Assembly (NCBI RefSeq): GCF_009697225.1
Contig: NZ_WIND01000003.1
Coordinates: 1 to 64,000, forward strand
DNA from: Halovulum marinum
GTDB lineage: Bacteria; Pseudomonadota; Alphaproteobacteria; Rhodobacterales; Rhodobacteraceae
DNA: 64,000 bases
Reading direction: 5' to 3'
This document shows positions 1-7,342 of the stretch, in pieces (position 1 is the first letter of the stretch; each line of letters begins with the position of its first letter). The position numbers and the translations under genes are program-made. The notes beneath the pieces are model-generated. The model did no database searches, was not told the DNA's origin, and saw only the letters and a list, made by a program, of their open reading frames with translations.

Positions 1-230
1 ATGATGCTGGGCGGGCGGCCGACCGGCAGCGCCGGGGTGATCTCGGCAACCGGCACCGCGGCGCCCGGATCCGGCGTCCCCGCGATCCGCGACAGCAGCT
101 CGGGCTGCGCGATGAGTCCCTCCAGGTCCGGGCCCACGCCGTCGAACCGCGCGGTCAGGTCATGGGCCCGATCGTCCCGCAGCAGATACACCGCCTGCCT
201 GCCCGCACGCGCGCCCATCAGAAATCTCAT
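1..230 (-). CDS. Fumarylacetoacetate hydrolase (FAH) family protein, N-terminal part
   Basis: Partial gene that runs off the left edge; only about 76 N-terminal residues are present. It starts MRFLMGARAGRQAVYLL, and the last visible residues, PVGRPPSII, match the segment that in FAH-family enzymes leads into the conserved G-x-N-Y-x-x-H stretch. The ATG at 230 is preceded by a strong GAGGAG ribosome site. FAH enzymes cleave C-C bonds of, or decarboxylate, beta-dicarbonyl acids such as fumarylacetoacetate and fumarylpyruvate, using a divalent metal. The metal-binding part lies outside the window, so the substrate cannot be assigned. It is divergent from matA. A frame covering the same bases on the plus strand is judged an antisense artefact. 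Confidence 0.6.
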   Translation of the reverse strand, partial: MRFLMGARAGRQAVYLLRDDRAHDLTARFDGVGPDLEGLIAQPELLSRIAGTPDPGAAVPVAEITPALPVGRPPSI

Positions 231-257
231 CGCAAAACTCCTCGTTGCTTTTGCCCG

Positions 258-327
258 TTTTTGACGATATTGCTGTCCTGTGTCAAATAAAATCGATTTT
301 CTTGACGCGGCCGTTTTCTTGACGCGG
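258..327. promoter_or_regulatory. Divergent FAH/matA promoter region with repeated TTGACG boxes
   Basis: This A+T-richer stretch between the divergent FAH gene and matA holds three TTGACG elements (261-266, 302-307, 319-324). The last two sit inside a perfect 14-base direct repeat, TTTTCTTGACGCGG, at 297-310 and 314-327, offset by 17 bases. A dyad TTTGAC (260-265)/GTCAAA (282-287) is also present. The first TTGACG followed by A-rich sequence near 285-291 could be the matA -35/-10 pair. The repeat could be an operator. In rhizobia, malonate genes are controlled by the GntR protein MatR, but no matR-like gene is visible beside this locus. Confidence 0.4.
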
Positions 328-352
328 GCCGGAAGCCGCGAGGCGACGAGAC

Positions 353-1636
353 ATGAAACAGACAAGCTTTCTGGGCGATCTGCTCACGACGCTGTTCGAG
401 CGCCGCCGCGTCGCCGCCGACAGCCGCGACCCGCGCCCGATCGAGGCGATGTGCCGCGCGCTGCTGTCGTCCGAGGGCATGGTGTCGGGGATTCAACTTT
501 CCAGGGCGATCCTGTCGCGCTACGCCGGGCTCGACGGCGCCGGCAAGCGCGGCTTCTTCGACTTCCTGAACGACGCGCTCGAGCTTGACCCGGCACGCAT
601 CGCCGGGCTGGCGGCGCGCTACGCCGACAGCCCCGACGTCGAGACCTACCGCGCGCTGACCGCCGCCGCCGAGCCGCCGCGGCAGGAACTGCTGCGCCGC
701 CTGAACCAGGCCGGCGGCGCGACCGCCGAGCTGGTGCGGATGCGCGCCGACCTGCTCGAGCTGTTGAGAGAGGCGCCGGAGCTGCGCCGGACCGACATGG
801 ATTTCATCCACCTGCTGCGCAGCTGGTTCAACCGCGGCTTCCTGGTGCTGCGGCCGATCACCTGGGAGACCTCGGCCAGCATCCTGGAAAAGATCGTCGC
901 CTACGAGGCGGTGCACGCGATCGACGACTGGGACGACCTGCGCCGCCGGCTGTACCCGCCCGACCGGCGCTGCTTCGCCTATTTCCACCCGACCATGCCC
1001 GACGAGCCGCTGATCTTCGTCGAGGTGGCGCTGACCGCCGGCGTCGCCGGCTCGATCCAGCAGGTGCTGGCCGAGGACCGCACGCCGCTGCGGCCCGAGC
1101 AGATGACCACGGCGGTGTTCTACTCGATCTCGAACTGCCAGAAGGGGCTGAAAGGGATCTCGTTCGGCAACCTGCTGATCAAGCAGGTGGTGGCCGAGCT
1201 CGGCGCCGAGCTGCCGCAGCTCGACACCTTCGTCACGCTCTCGCCGATGCCCGGCTTCAGCCGCTGGCTGGCGCAGGTGCGCCATATCCCCCGCGCCGCG
1301 CGGATCCTGCGCGGCGCCGCCGGCCGCGACGAGGTCGAGGCCATGGCCGCGCGCTACCTGCTGCACGCGCGCACCGAGGACGGCGAGCCGCTGGACCCGG
1401 TCGCCCGCTTCCACCTCGGCAACGGCGCGCATGTCCACGCGGTGCACGCCGACGCCGACACCACCGGGAACGGCCGCCGCCAGTCCTGCGGCGCGATGGT
1501 GAACTATTTCTACGACCTGGCCCGGATCGAGGCGAACCACGCCGGTTTCGTGCTGCACGGCAAGATCGCCGCCGAAAAGGCGGTGCGCCAGAAGGCGTCC
1601 GCGCCCGAGAACCACCCGCAGGAGGCTGCCGAATGA
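353..1636 (+). CDS. matA: Malonyl-CoA decarboxylase
   Basis: 427-residue malonyl-CoA decarboxylase, which converts malonyl-CoA to acetyl-CoA and CO2. The sequence has the N-terminal helical domain with SSEGMVSGIQLSR, and the C-terminal acetyltransferase-like domain with ITWETSASILEKIVAYEAVH, DRRCFAYFHPTMPDEPLIFV and the LSPMPGF motif (about residues 300-306). Length fits bacterial MCD. The last codons overlap the matB start as ATGA, so the two are translationally coupled. Together with MatB it turns free malonate into acetyl-CoA; no dedicated malonate carrier is seen next to it. The start at 353 is chosen because it follows a purine-rich GAGGCGACGAG stretch. Confidence 0.92.
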   Translation: MKQTSFLGDLLTTLFERRRVAADSRDPRPIEAMCRALLSSEGMVSGIQLSRAILSRYAGLDGAGKRGFFDFLNDALELDPARIAGLAARYADSPDVETYRALTAAAEPPRQELLRRLNQAGGATAELVRMRADLLELLREAPELRRTDMDFIHLLRSWFNRGFLVLRPITWETSASILEKIVAYEAVHAIDDWDDLRRRLYPPDRRCFAYFHPTMPDEPLIFVEVALTAGVAGSIQQVLAEDRTPLRPEQMTTAVFYSISNCQKGLKGISFGNLLIKQVVAELGAELPQLDTFVTLSPMPGFSRWLAQVRHIPRAARILRGAAGRDEVEAMAARYLLHARTEDGEPLDPVARFHLGNGAHVHAVHADADTTGNGRRQSCGAMVNYFYDLARIEANHAGFVLHGKIAAEKAVRQKASAPENHPQEAAE

Positions 1637-3153
1637 CGAACCACCTCTACGACGCGCTGTTCGCGCCGCACCGCGACAACGATGCCGTGTTCCTGCGCAC
1701 CGGCGCCGGCGATGCGATCAGCTACCGCGCCTTCGTCGCCCGTGCGGCGCAGATCGCCGCCGTTCTGACCGGCGCGGGCGTCGGCGCCGGCGACCGGGTC
1801 GTGGTGCAGGCGCCGAAGCATCCGGACATGCTGGCGCTCTATGCCGCGACGCTGCAGTGCGGCGCGGTGTTCCTGCCGCTGAACACCGCCTACACCGAGG
1901 CCGAGCTGAGCTATTTCATCTCGGACGCCGCGCCGGGCCTGGTGGTCTGCGACGCCGCGGCCGAGAACCGGCTGGCGCCGATCGCCGCGGCCGCGGGGGC
2001 CGCGCTGCTGACGCTCGAGCGCGGCGGCGCCGGCAGCCTGCAGACCCGCGCCGACGCCGCGGACGCCGGTGTCGCGACGGTGGCGCGCGCGCCGGACGAC
2101 CTGGCGGCGCTGCTCTACACCTCGGGCACCACCGGCCGGTCCAAGGGCGCGATGCTGACCCACGACAACCTGCTGAGCAACGCCCGCACGCTGGTCGAGC
2201 TGTGGCGCATCGCGCGCGCCGACCGGCTGATCCACGCGCTGCCGATCTTCCACACCCACGGCCTGTTCGTGGCGATCAACACCGCGCTGCTGGCCGGCGC
2301 CGAGATGCTGTTCCTGGAGACGTTCGACCGCGACCGCATCCTTGAGGCGCTGCCCGCGCACACGCTGATGATGGGGGTGCCGACCTTCTACACCCGGCTG
2401 CTGGCCGACGCGCGGCTGGATGCCGATCGCTGCGCCAACATGCGCCTGTTCGTCTCCGGCAGCGCGCCGCTGCTGGCCGAGACCCACGACGCCTTCGCCG
2501 CGCGCACCGGGCACCGCATTCTCGAGCGCTACGGCATGACCGAGACCAGCATGATCACCTCGAACCCCTATGACGGCGCGCGGCGGGCCGGCACCGTCGG
2601 CCAGCCGCTCGACGGGGTCGAGGTGCGGCTGACCGACGCCGACGGCAACCCGGTGCCCGAGGGCGAGGTCGGCATGATCGAGGTGCGCGGCCCGAACGTG
2701 TTCAAGGGCTACTGGAACATGCCCGAGAAGACCGCCGCCGAACTGCGGAGCGACGGCTTCTTCATCACCGGCGATCTGGGCCAGCACAGCGCCGACGGCT
2801 ATCTGTCGATCGTCGGCCGCGCCAGGGACCTGATCATCACCGGCGGCTACAACGTCTATCCCGGCGAGATCGAGACGGTGCTCAACGCCCTGCCCGGCAT
2901 CGCCGAATCGGCGGTGTTCGGCGTGCCCGACGCCGATTTCGGCGAGGCGATCGTCGCCGCCGTCGTGCCCGCCGACCGCACCGCGCCGCCGGAAGAGACG
3001 CTGCGCGACGCGGTCGGCGCCGCACTGGCCCGGTTCAAGCACCCGCGCCACTACTGGATGCTCGAGGCACTGCCGCGCAACGCCATGGGAAAGGTGCAGA
3101 AGGCTCAGCTGCGGGAAGACTGGACGGCGCGATCGGCCACCGGCACCGCCTGA
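1633..3153 (+). CDS. matB: Malonyl-CoA synthetase (malonate--CoA ligase)
   Basis: 506-residue ANL-superfamily acyl-CoA synthetase. It carries the P-loop-like motif LLYTSGTTGRSKGAMLTH (about 157-174), the A5-type motif ERYGMTETSM (about 298-307), the DLGQHSADGYLSIVGR hinge region and the C-terminal lysine in NAMGKVQK. The pocket segment IFHTHGLFVA and its pairing with matA identify it as MatB, which activates malonate with ATP and CoA. An AGGAGG site at 1620-1625 precedes the ATG, which overlaps the matA stop. The last codon and stop fall inside a 16-base tandem repeat described separately. Confidence 0.9.
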   Translation: MTNHLYDALFAPHRDNDAVFLRTGAGDAISYRAFVARAAQIAAVLTGAGVGAGDRVVVQAPKHPDMLALYAATLQCGAVFLPLNTAYTEAELSYFISDAAPGLVVCDAAAENRLAPIAAAAGAALLTLERGGAGSLQTRADAADAGVATVARAPDDLAALLYTSGTTGRSKGAMLTHDNLLSNARTLVELWRIARADRLIHALPIFHTHGLFVAINTALLAGAEMLFLETFDRDRILEALPAHTLMMGVPTFYTRLLADARLDADRCANMRLFVSGSAPLLAETHDAFAARTGHRILERYGMTETSMITSNPYDGARRAGTVGQPLDGVEVRLTDADGNPVPEGEVGMIEVRGPNVFKGYWNMPEKTAAELRSDGFFITGDLGQHSADGYLSIVGRARDLIITGGYNVYPGEIETVLNALPGIAESAVFGVPDADFGEAIVAAVVPADRTAPPEETLRDAVGAALARFKHPRHYWMLEALPRNAMGKVQKAQLREDWTARSATGTA

Positions 3154-3192
3154 ACCCGGCATCGCCTGAACCCGACACCGCCTGAACCCGGC
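3145..3192 (+). repeat. Three 16-base tandem repeats over the matB stop codon
   Basis: Three head-to-tail units of about 16 bases, accgcctgaacccggc and close variants (3145-3160, 3161-3176, 3177-3192). The first unit contains the matB TGA. The third forms the left arm of the adjoining terminator hairpin. The array probably arose by slippage that duplicated a terminator arm. Confidence 0.7.
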
Positions 3193-3226
3193 GTGGCCGG
3201 TGGGCCGGTGGGCCGGGTTCAGGCGG
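3178..3226. terminator. Bidirectional hairpin between convergent matB and the ABC ATPase gene
   Basis: Perfect 15-base inverted repeat, CCGCCTGAACCCGGC (3178-3192) and GCCGGGTTCAGGCGG (3212-3226), with a 19-base G+C-rich loop. It lies between two convergent genes, which fits a shared transcription stop. No T-tract follows on either strand, so Rho assistance or simple blocking is possible. Confidence 0.55.
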
Positions 3227-3234
3227 CGATGCGC

Positions 3235-4308
3235 TCAGCGCAGCGAGTCGCCGCTTTCCTTGTCGAAGACGTGCAGGTTGCCCCGCTCGACGCTGCCGGC
3301 GAAGCGCGATCCGGGGCGGTAGTGCGGCTCGCCGTCCAGCAGCGCTGTCACCGTCACGCCGGCGATGTCGACCAGCACGATGGTCTGCGCGCCGGTCGGC
3401 TCGATGATCGAGGTCTGGCCGACGAGGCTGCCGCCAGCATCATCGGGCAGGATGTGCTCGGGGCGGATGCCCAGCGTCACCGGCTGCCCGCGGGCGGCGC
3501 GCACGCCCTCCGGCAGCGGCAGCAGCGCGCCGTCTTCCAGCCGCGCCGCCGGTCCGGCGTCGCCGGGCTCGACCACCGCTTCGAGGAAGTTCATCGACGG
3601 CGTGCCGATGAAGCTGGCAACGAAGGTGTTCGCGGGCCGCTTGTACAGCTCCAGCGGCGTGCCCGCCTGCTCGATCCGGCCGCTGTTCAGCACCACGATC
3701 CGGTCGGCCAGGGTCATCGCCTCGATCTGGTCGTGGGTGACGTAGATCGAGGTGGTGCCGACCTTCTGGTGCAGCGCCTTGATCTCGGCCCGCATCTGCA
3801 CCCGCAGCTTGGCGTCGAGGTTCGACAGCGGCTCGTCGAACAGGAACGCCTCGGGATTGCGGACGATGGCGCGGCCCATGGCGACGCGCTGGCGCTGGCC
3901 GCCCGACAGCTGCCCCGGCCGGCGCTCGAGCAGTTCGTCGATCTTCAGCAGCCGGGCCACGTCCTCGACCTTGCGCTGCCGCTCGGCCCGGCCGAGGCCC
4001 GACAGACGCAGGTTGAAGGCCATGTTCTGCGCCACCGTCATGTGCGGGTAGAGCGCGTAGTTCTGGAACACCATGGCGATGTTGCGCTCGCGCGGGTTCA
4101 GCTCGTTCACCGGCGCGCCGTCGATGCGGATTTCCCCGCCCGAAACGCTCTCCAGACCCGAGATCATCCGCAGCAGCGTCGACTTCCCGCAGCCCGACGG
4201 GCCGACCAGCGCCACGAACTCGCCGTCGGCGATCGACACGTTGATGTCGTGGATGACGGTCGCGGCCCCGAAGGACTTCTTCACTCCGATCAGGTCTACC
4301 GAACCCAT
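3235..4308 (-). CDS. Sugar-type ABC transporter ATP-binding protein (UgpC/MalK-like)
   Basis: 357-residue cytoplasmic ATPase of the carbohydrate importer class. Walker A is GPSGCGKST (about 37-45), the signature [14 protein letters not shown] (about 134-147), Walker B FLFDEPLSNLDAK (about 154-166) and the H-loop YVTHDQ. A TOBE-type regulatory domain fills roughly residues 240-357. It is the last gene of a leftward operon (lacI, SDR, hydroxyacid dehydrogenase, ATPase), starting 31 bases after the previous stop. No other ATPase serves the binding protein and two permeases transcribed divergently at 7343-10489, so it is inferred to complete that importer. Confidence 0.9.
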   Translation of the reverse strand: MGSVDLIGVKKSFGAATVIHDINVSIADGEFVALVGPSGCGKSTLLRMISGLESVSGGEIRIDGAPVNELNPRERNIAMVFQNYALYPHMTVAQNMAFNLRLSGLGRAERQRKVEDVARLLKIDELLERRPGQLSGGQRQRVAMGRAIVRNPEAFLFDEPLSNLDAKLRVQMRAEIKALHQKVGTTSIYVTHDQIEAMTLADRIVVLNSGRIEQAGTPLELYKRPANTFVASFIGTPSMNFLEAVVEPGDAGPAARLEDGALLPLPEGVRAARGQPVTLGIRPEHILPDDAGGSLVGQTSIIEPTGAQTIVLVDIAGVTVTALLDGEPHYRPGSRFAGSVERGNLHVFDKESGDSLR

Positions 4309-4339
4309 GGCCCTTCCCTTTCCTGTTTCCGGACCGCCG

Positions 4340-5341
4340 TCAGGCGATCAGCGCCACGCTTTCGCGGGCGATCTCGTGGTGCAGCCGCGCGCCGTTCACG
4401 AAACGCATGACCTCGTCGATGGCGTTGCGCCCCTGGCGCAGATAGCTGCCGCGGCTGTGCCCCGAGGCATGCGGCGACAGCTTCACGTTGGGCATGTCGC
4501 GCAGCGGGCTGTCGTCGGCCAGCGGCTCGTTCTCGAACACGTCCAGCGCGGCGGTGAACCGGCCGCGGCGCAGATGCTCGATCAGCACCGCCTCATCGAT
4601 GATCGCGGCGCGGGCGGTGTTGATCAGCAGCGCGCCGTCCGCCAGCCGCGACAGGTGGCCATCCTTGATCATGTGCCGGGTTTCGGGGATCACCGGCGCA
4701 TGCAGCGAGACGATGCCGCAGCCTGCGAACATGGTGTCCAGATCGACCCGCTCGACGCCCAGATCGGCGGCGCCCTCGGCCGACAGGTAGGGGTCGAACA
4801 CCATCACCCGCGGGCCGAAAGCGCGCAGAATCGCGATCACCAGCCGGCCGACATGGCCGGCGCCGACCAGCCCCACGGTCTGGTCCTGCAGCATCTGGCC
4901 CAGCTGGCCGCTTTTCAGCTGCGGCCAGCCCTCGCGGGCGTGCATGCCCCGGTCCAGCACCTCCAGCCGCCGCAGATGCGCCAGCATGTGGGCGACGGTG
5001 AATTCGGCCACCGCCCCGCCGATCACCGCGGCCGAATTGCTGGCCCGCAGCGTGCCCGCGGCGATCGCCTCGGTGATGCCCAGCGGCCGCACCGAGCCGG
5101 CGGAATGGGCGACGAAGCGCAGCTTGCCGGCCTGCCCCAGCGGCAGCGGCGGCGTCTTCCAGCCGGTGATCGCGGCGACCGCGTCCTGCAGCACCGGCGC
5201 CAGCCCCTCGGTGGTCAGCTGCGCGTCGGGCGGCCGGATCACCTCGGCGAAGCTCTCCAGCCGGGCAAGGTCGACCGGGTCCAGGACCTTGGCGCGGGTT
5301 TCCTCGGGCATGATCAGCGCCACTTTCGGCTTGTCGGTCAT
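4340..5341 (-). CDS. D-isomer-specific 2-hydroxyacid dehydrogenase
   Basis: 333-residue NAD(P)-dependent dehydrogenase. It has the Rossmann motif VGLVGAGHVGR (about 155-165), the DP cofactor-discriminating segment VMVFDPYLS, the LHAPVIPETRHMI stretch, INTARAAIIDE with the catalytic arginine, and a C-terminal SPHASGHS that supplies the catalytic histidine. The family interconverts 2-hydroxy and 2-keto acids. A GGAGG lies about 11 bases before the ATG at 5341. An upstream ATG at 5362 would overlap the SDR stop as ATGA and add seven residues. It probably acts on a sugar-derived acid in the locus controlled by the neighbouring LacI protein; the exact substrate is unknown. Confidence 0.82.
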   Translation of the reverse strand: MTDKPKVALIMPEETRAKVLDPVDLARLESFAEVIRPPDAQLTTEGLAPVLQDAVAAITGWKTPPLPLGQAGKLRFVAHSAGSVRPLGITEAIAAGTLRASNSAAVIGGAVAEFTVAHMLAHLRRLEVLDRGMHAREGWPQLKSGQLGQMLQDQTVGLVGAGHVGRLVIAILRAFGPRVMVFDPYLSAEGAADLGVERVDLDTMFAGCGIVSLHAPVIPETRHMIKDGHLSRLADGALLINTARAAIIDEAVLIEHLRRGRFTAALDVFENEPLADDSPLRDMPNVKLSPHASGHSRGSYLRQGRNAIDEVMRFVNGARLHHEIARESVALIA

Positions 5342-5358
5342 CGGCTGGTTGTCCTCCG

Positions 5359-6096
5359 TCATCGGATTGCGGGCTGCAGCAGGATCTCGGCCACATGGGC
5401 GCGCGCCGGCAGGCCCATGACGTAGACGCAGGTGCGTGCGACGTCTTCGGGCTGCAGCGCGGCGGCGCGCTTCTCGGCCGGAACCGGCGTCGGCCGGCGG
5501 TCCAGCAGCGGCGTGTCGGTCATGCCCGGCATCACCGTGGTCATGCGGATGCCGTTCGGCCATTCCTCTTCCATGATCGCGTGGCTCATCGCGCGCACCG
5601 CGGCCTTGCTGGCCTGGTAGGCGGCGCCCGAGGGGTCGGGCCGCACCGCCGCGGTGGACGAGACGTGGATCACCAGCCCGCCGCCGGCGGCGCGCATGCC
5701 CGGCAGCACCGCCCGCGTCAGGTTGTAGGCGGCATCGAGGTTGACCCGCAGCATCTGCTGCCAGTCGGCGTCGGCCAGTTCCGCGAAGGCGCGCCGCATG
5801 ATGTTCATGCCGATGCAGTTGACCAGCACGTCGATCCGGCCGGCGTCGGCGAGGTCCGTGGCCAGCGCCCCGGCCGCGTCCGGCGCGGCGGCGTCCAGCA
5901 GCACCTGCCGGACCGCGCCTGCCCCTTGCGCACGGCAGGTCCGGGCGGTCTCGTCCAGCCGGTCCGCATCGCGCGCCAGCAGGATCAGTCCGGCGCCGCA
6001 GCGCGCGGCCAGCGCGGCGGTCGCCGCCCCCATGCCGCTGCTTGCGCCCGCGACGAGCACGGTGCGTCCGCTCAGGTCGGCCAGTTCGGTCGTCAT
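5359..6096 (-). CDS. Short-chain dehydrogenase/reductase (SDR)
   Basis: 245-residue classical SDR with the cofactor motif GASSGMG (about 17-23), CIGMN in place of the usual NNAG, the catalytic serine in HVSSTAAV and the YQASK catalytic tetrad core (about 156-160). It follows lacI with a two-base gap and is coupled to the next gene. The AAGGGGGA ribosome site lies inside the 3' end of lacI. It is presumably a sugar or polyol oxidoreductase in this locus. It is a different gene from the frameshifted SDR at 11353. Confidence 0.85.
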   Translation of the reverse strand: MTTELADLSGRTVLVAGASSGMGAATAALAARCGAGLILLARDADRLDETARTCRAQGAGAVRQVLLDAAAPDAAGALATDLADAGRIDVLVNCIGMNIMRRAFAELADADWQQMLRVNLDAAYNLTRAVLPGMRAAGGGLVIHVSSTAAVRPDPSGAAYQASKAAVRAMSHAIMEEEWPNGIRMTTVMPGMTDTPLLDRRPTPVPAEKRAAALQPEDVARTCVYVMGLPARAHVAEILLQPAIR

Positions 6097-6098
6097 GT

Positions 6099-7169
6099 TC
6101 AGCTGTTCCCCCTTCCGTGATCGGGTGGCGGCGCGGTCGAGGCGCGCACGACAAGTTCCGGAGTGATGTCGACATGCGCCCCGCCGCCCGCATCGCCGCG
6201 CCGGCCGTCCTCGAGATCGTGGATCAGGCGCCGGACGATGATCTCGGACATCCGTCCGATCGGCTGGCGGATCGTGGTCAGCGGCGGCTGCATGATCTCG
6301 GCGAAGACGATGTCGTCGAAGCCGACGATCGAGATGTCGCCGGGCACGCGCGCGCCGATGTCGCGGGCCCCGGCGTAGGCGCCCAGCGCGTACATGTCGT
6401 TGGCGGTGAAGATCGCCGTCGGCGGATCGCGCTGCGCCAGCAGCTCGCGCACCGCGGCACGGCCAAGCTGGGCCCCCTCGGTGTCGCCGAAGCCGGGCCG
6501 TGTGGCGCCCTGCCAGATGTGGCGATCTTCCAGCACCAGCCCCGCCTCCTCCATCGCCGCGCGCAGCCCGGCGAGGCGGCCGATGCGGCTGGAGGTGGAG
6601 ATCGGCCCCGAGACGAAGGCGATGCGCTGGTGCCCCAGGCCGATCAGGTGCCGCGCCGCGAACCGGCCGCCGAGTTCCTGGTCGATGCTGACCGAGCAGG
6701 CGACCACGCCGCTGGCGCCGCGGCTGCGGCGGTCGAAGGCGGCGACGCGCAGGCCGCGGGCGGCCAGATCGCGCAGGTGGTCCATCGACACCGGCGACGA
6801 GCCGAAGATCACGCCGCGAATCGACGAGCCGAGCATGTCTTCGGCATAGGTCGCCTCGCGCGCGACCTCGCGCTCGGCATTGCAGACCAGCACCTTGTAG
6901 CCGAATTCCAGCGCCGCGCGTTCGACATGGTGCGAGACCGCGCCCCAGAACGGGTTGGCGACCGACGGCACGACCAGGCCAAGGGTCTGCGTCAGCCCGG
7001 ATTTCAGCTGCCGCGCGGCGGCGTTGGGCGTGTACTGCAGCTTCTCGACGGCGGCCAGCACGCGGGCCCGTGTCTCGGTGCTGGTGCGGCCCTTGCGGCC
7101 GTTCAGCACGTTCGAGACGGTGCCCACCGACACCCCGGCCTCCTGCGCGACGTCCTTGATTCCAGCCAT
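6099..7169 (-). CDS. LacI-family transcriptional regulator
   Basis: 356-residue LacI/GalR protein. The N-terminal helix-turn-helix IKDVAQEAGVSVGTVSNVLN and the hinge region (ARQLKSG) are followed by a periplasmic-binding-like effector domain (TLGLVVPSVANPF onward). The gene is the first of a leftward operon with an SDR, a hydroxyacid dehydrogenase and an ABC ATPase. It is divergent from the matching binding-protein gene. Two LacI-like dyads centred on CpG lie between the promoters, one of them 16 bases from this start codon, so autorepression and repression of the transporter are likely. The effector is inferred to be a sugar or sugar derivative. Confidence 0.93.
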   Translation of the reverse strand: MAGIKDVAQEAGVSVGTVSNVLNGRKGRTSTETRARVLAAVEKLQYTPNAAARQLKSGLTQTLGLVVPSVANPFWGAVSHHVERAALEFGYKVLVCNAEREVAREATYAEDMLGSSIRGVIFGSSPVSMDHLRDLAARGLRVAAFDRRSRGASGVVACSVSIDQELGGRFAARHLIGLGHQRIAFVSGPISTSSRIGRLAGLRAAMEEAGLVLEDRHIWQGATRPGFGDTEGAQLGRAAVRELLAQRDPPTAIFTANDMYALGAYAGARDIGARVPGDISIVGFDDIVFAEIMQPPLTTIRQPIGRMSEIIVRRLIHDLEDGRRGDAGGGAHVDITPELVVRASTAPPPDHGRGNS

Positions 7170-7184
7170 GAATTCTGCCCGGTC

Positions 7185-7200
7185 GGTTATACGGTTTACC
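7185..7200. promoter_or_regulatory. Candidate LacI operator O1
   Basis: GGTTATACGGTTTACC is an imperfect dyad with a central CpG, the layout typical of LacI-family operators. It lies just upstream of lacI. It also overlaps a possible -35 for rightward transcription (TTTACC 7195-7200, then 17 bases, then CTATGC 7218-7223). Confidence 0.55.
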
Positions 7201-7292
7201 TTGTCTACACGGATTGCCTATGCATTTCCATACAGATAATCATCGTCTTAGCTGCTTTTGTAAAAATCTGTCTTGCGATTCAATCGTAATCA

Positions 7293-7308
7293 CGTTTAAC
7301 GTTTTACC
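7293..7308. promoter_or_regulatory. Candidate LacI operator O2
   Basis: CGTTTAACGTTTTACC is a second CpG-centred dyad, 108 bases from O1 and 35 bases before the binding-protein ATG. Its right half GTTTTACC matches GGTTTACC of O1 at 7 of 8 positions. Spacing of this size would allow looping between the two sites. Confidence 0.5.
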
Positions 7309-7342
7309 GCAACAACACAAAATCACGACGGTGGAGGGAAAC

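Noticed and set aside
3145-3192. Short tandem repeats considered as a CRISPR array
   Set aside because: Units are head-to-tail with no spacers, and no cas genes are present.
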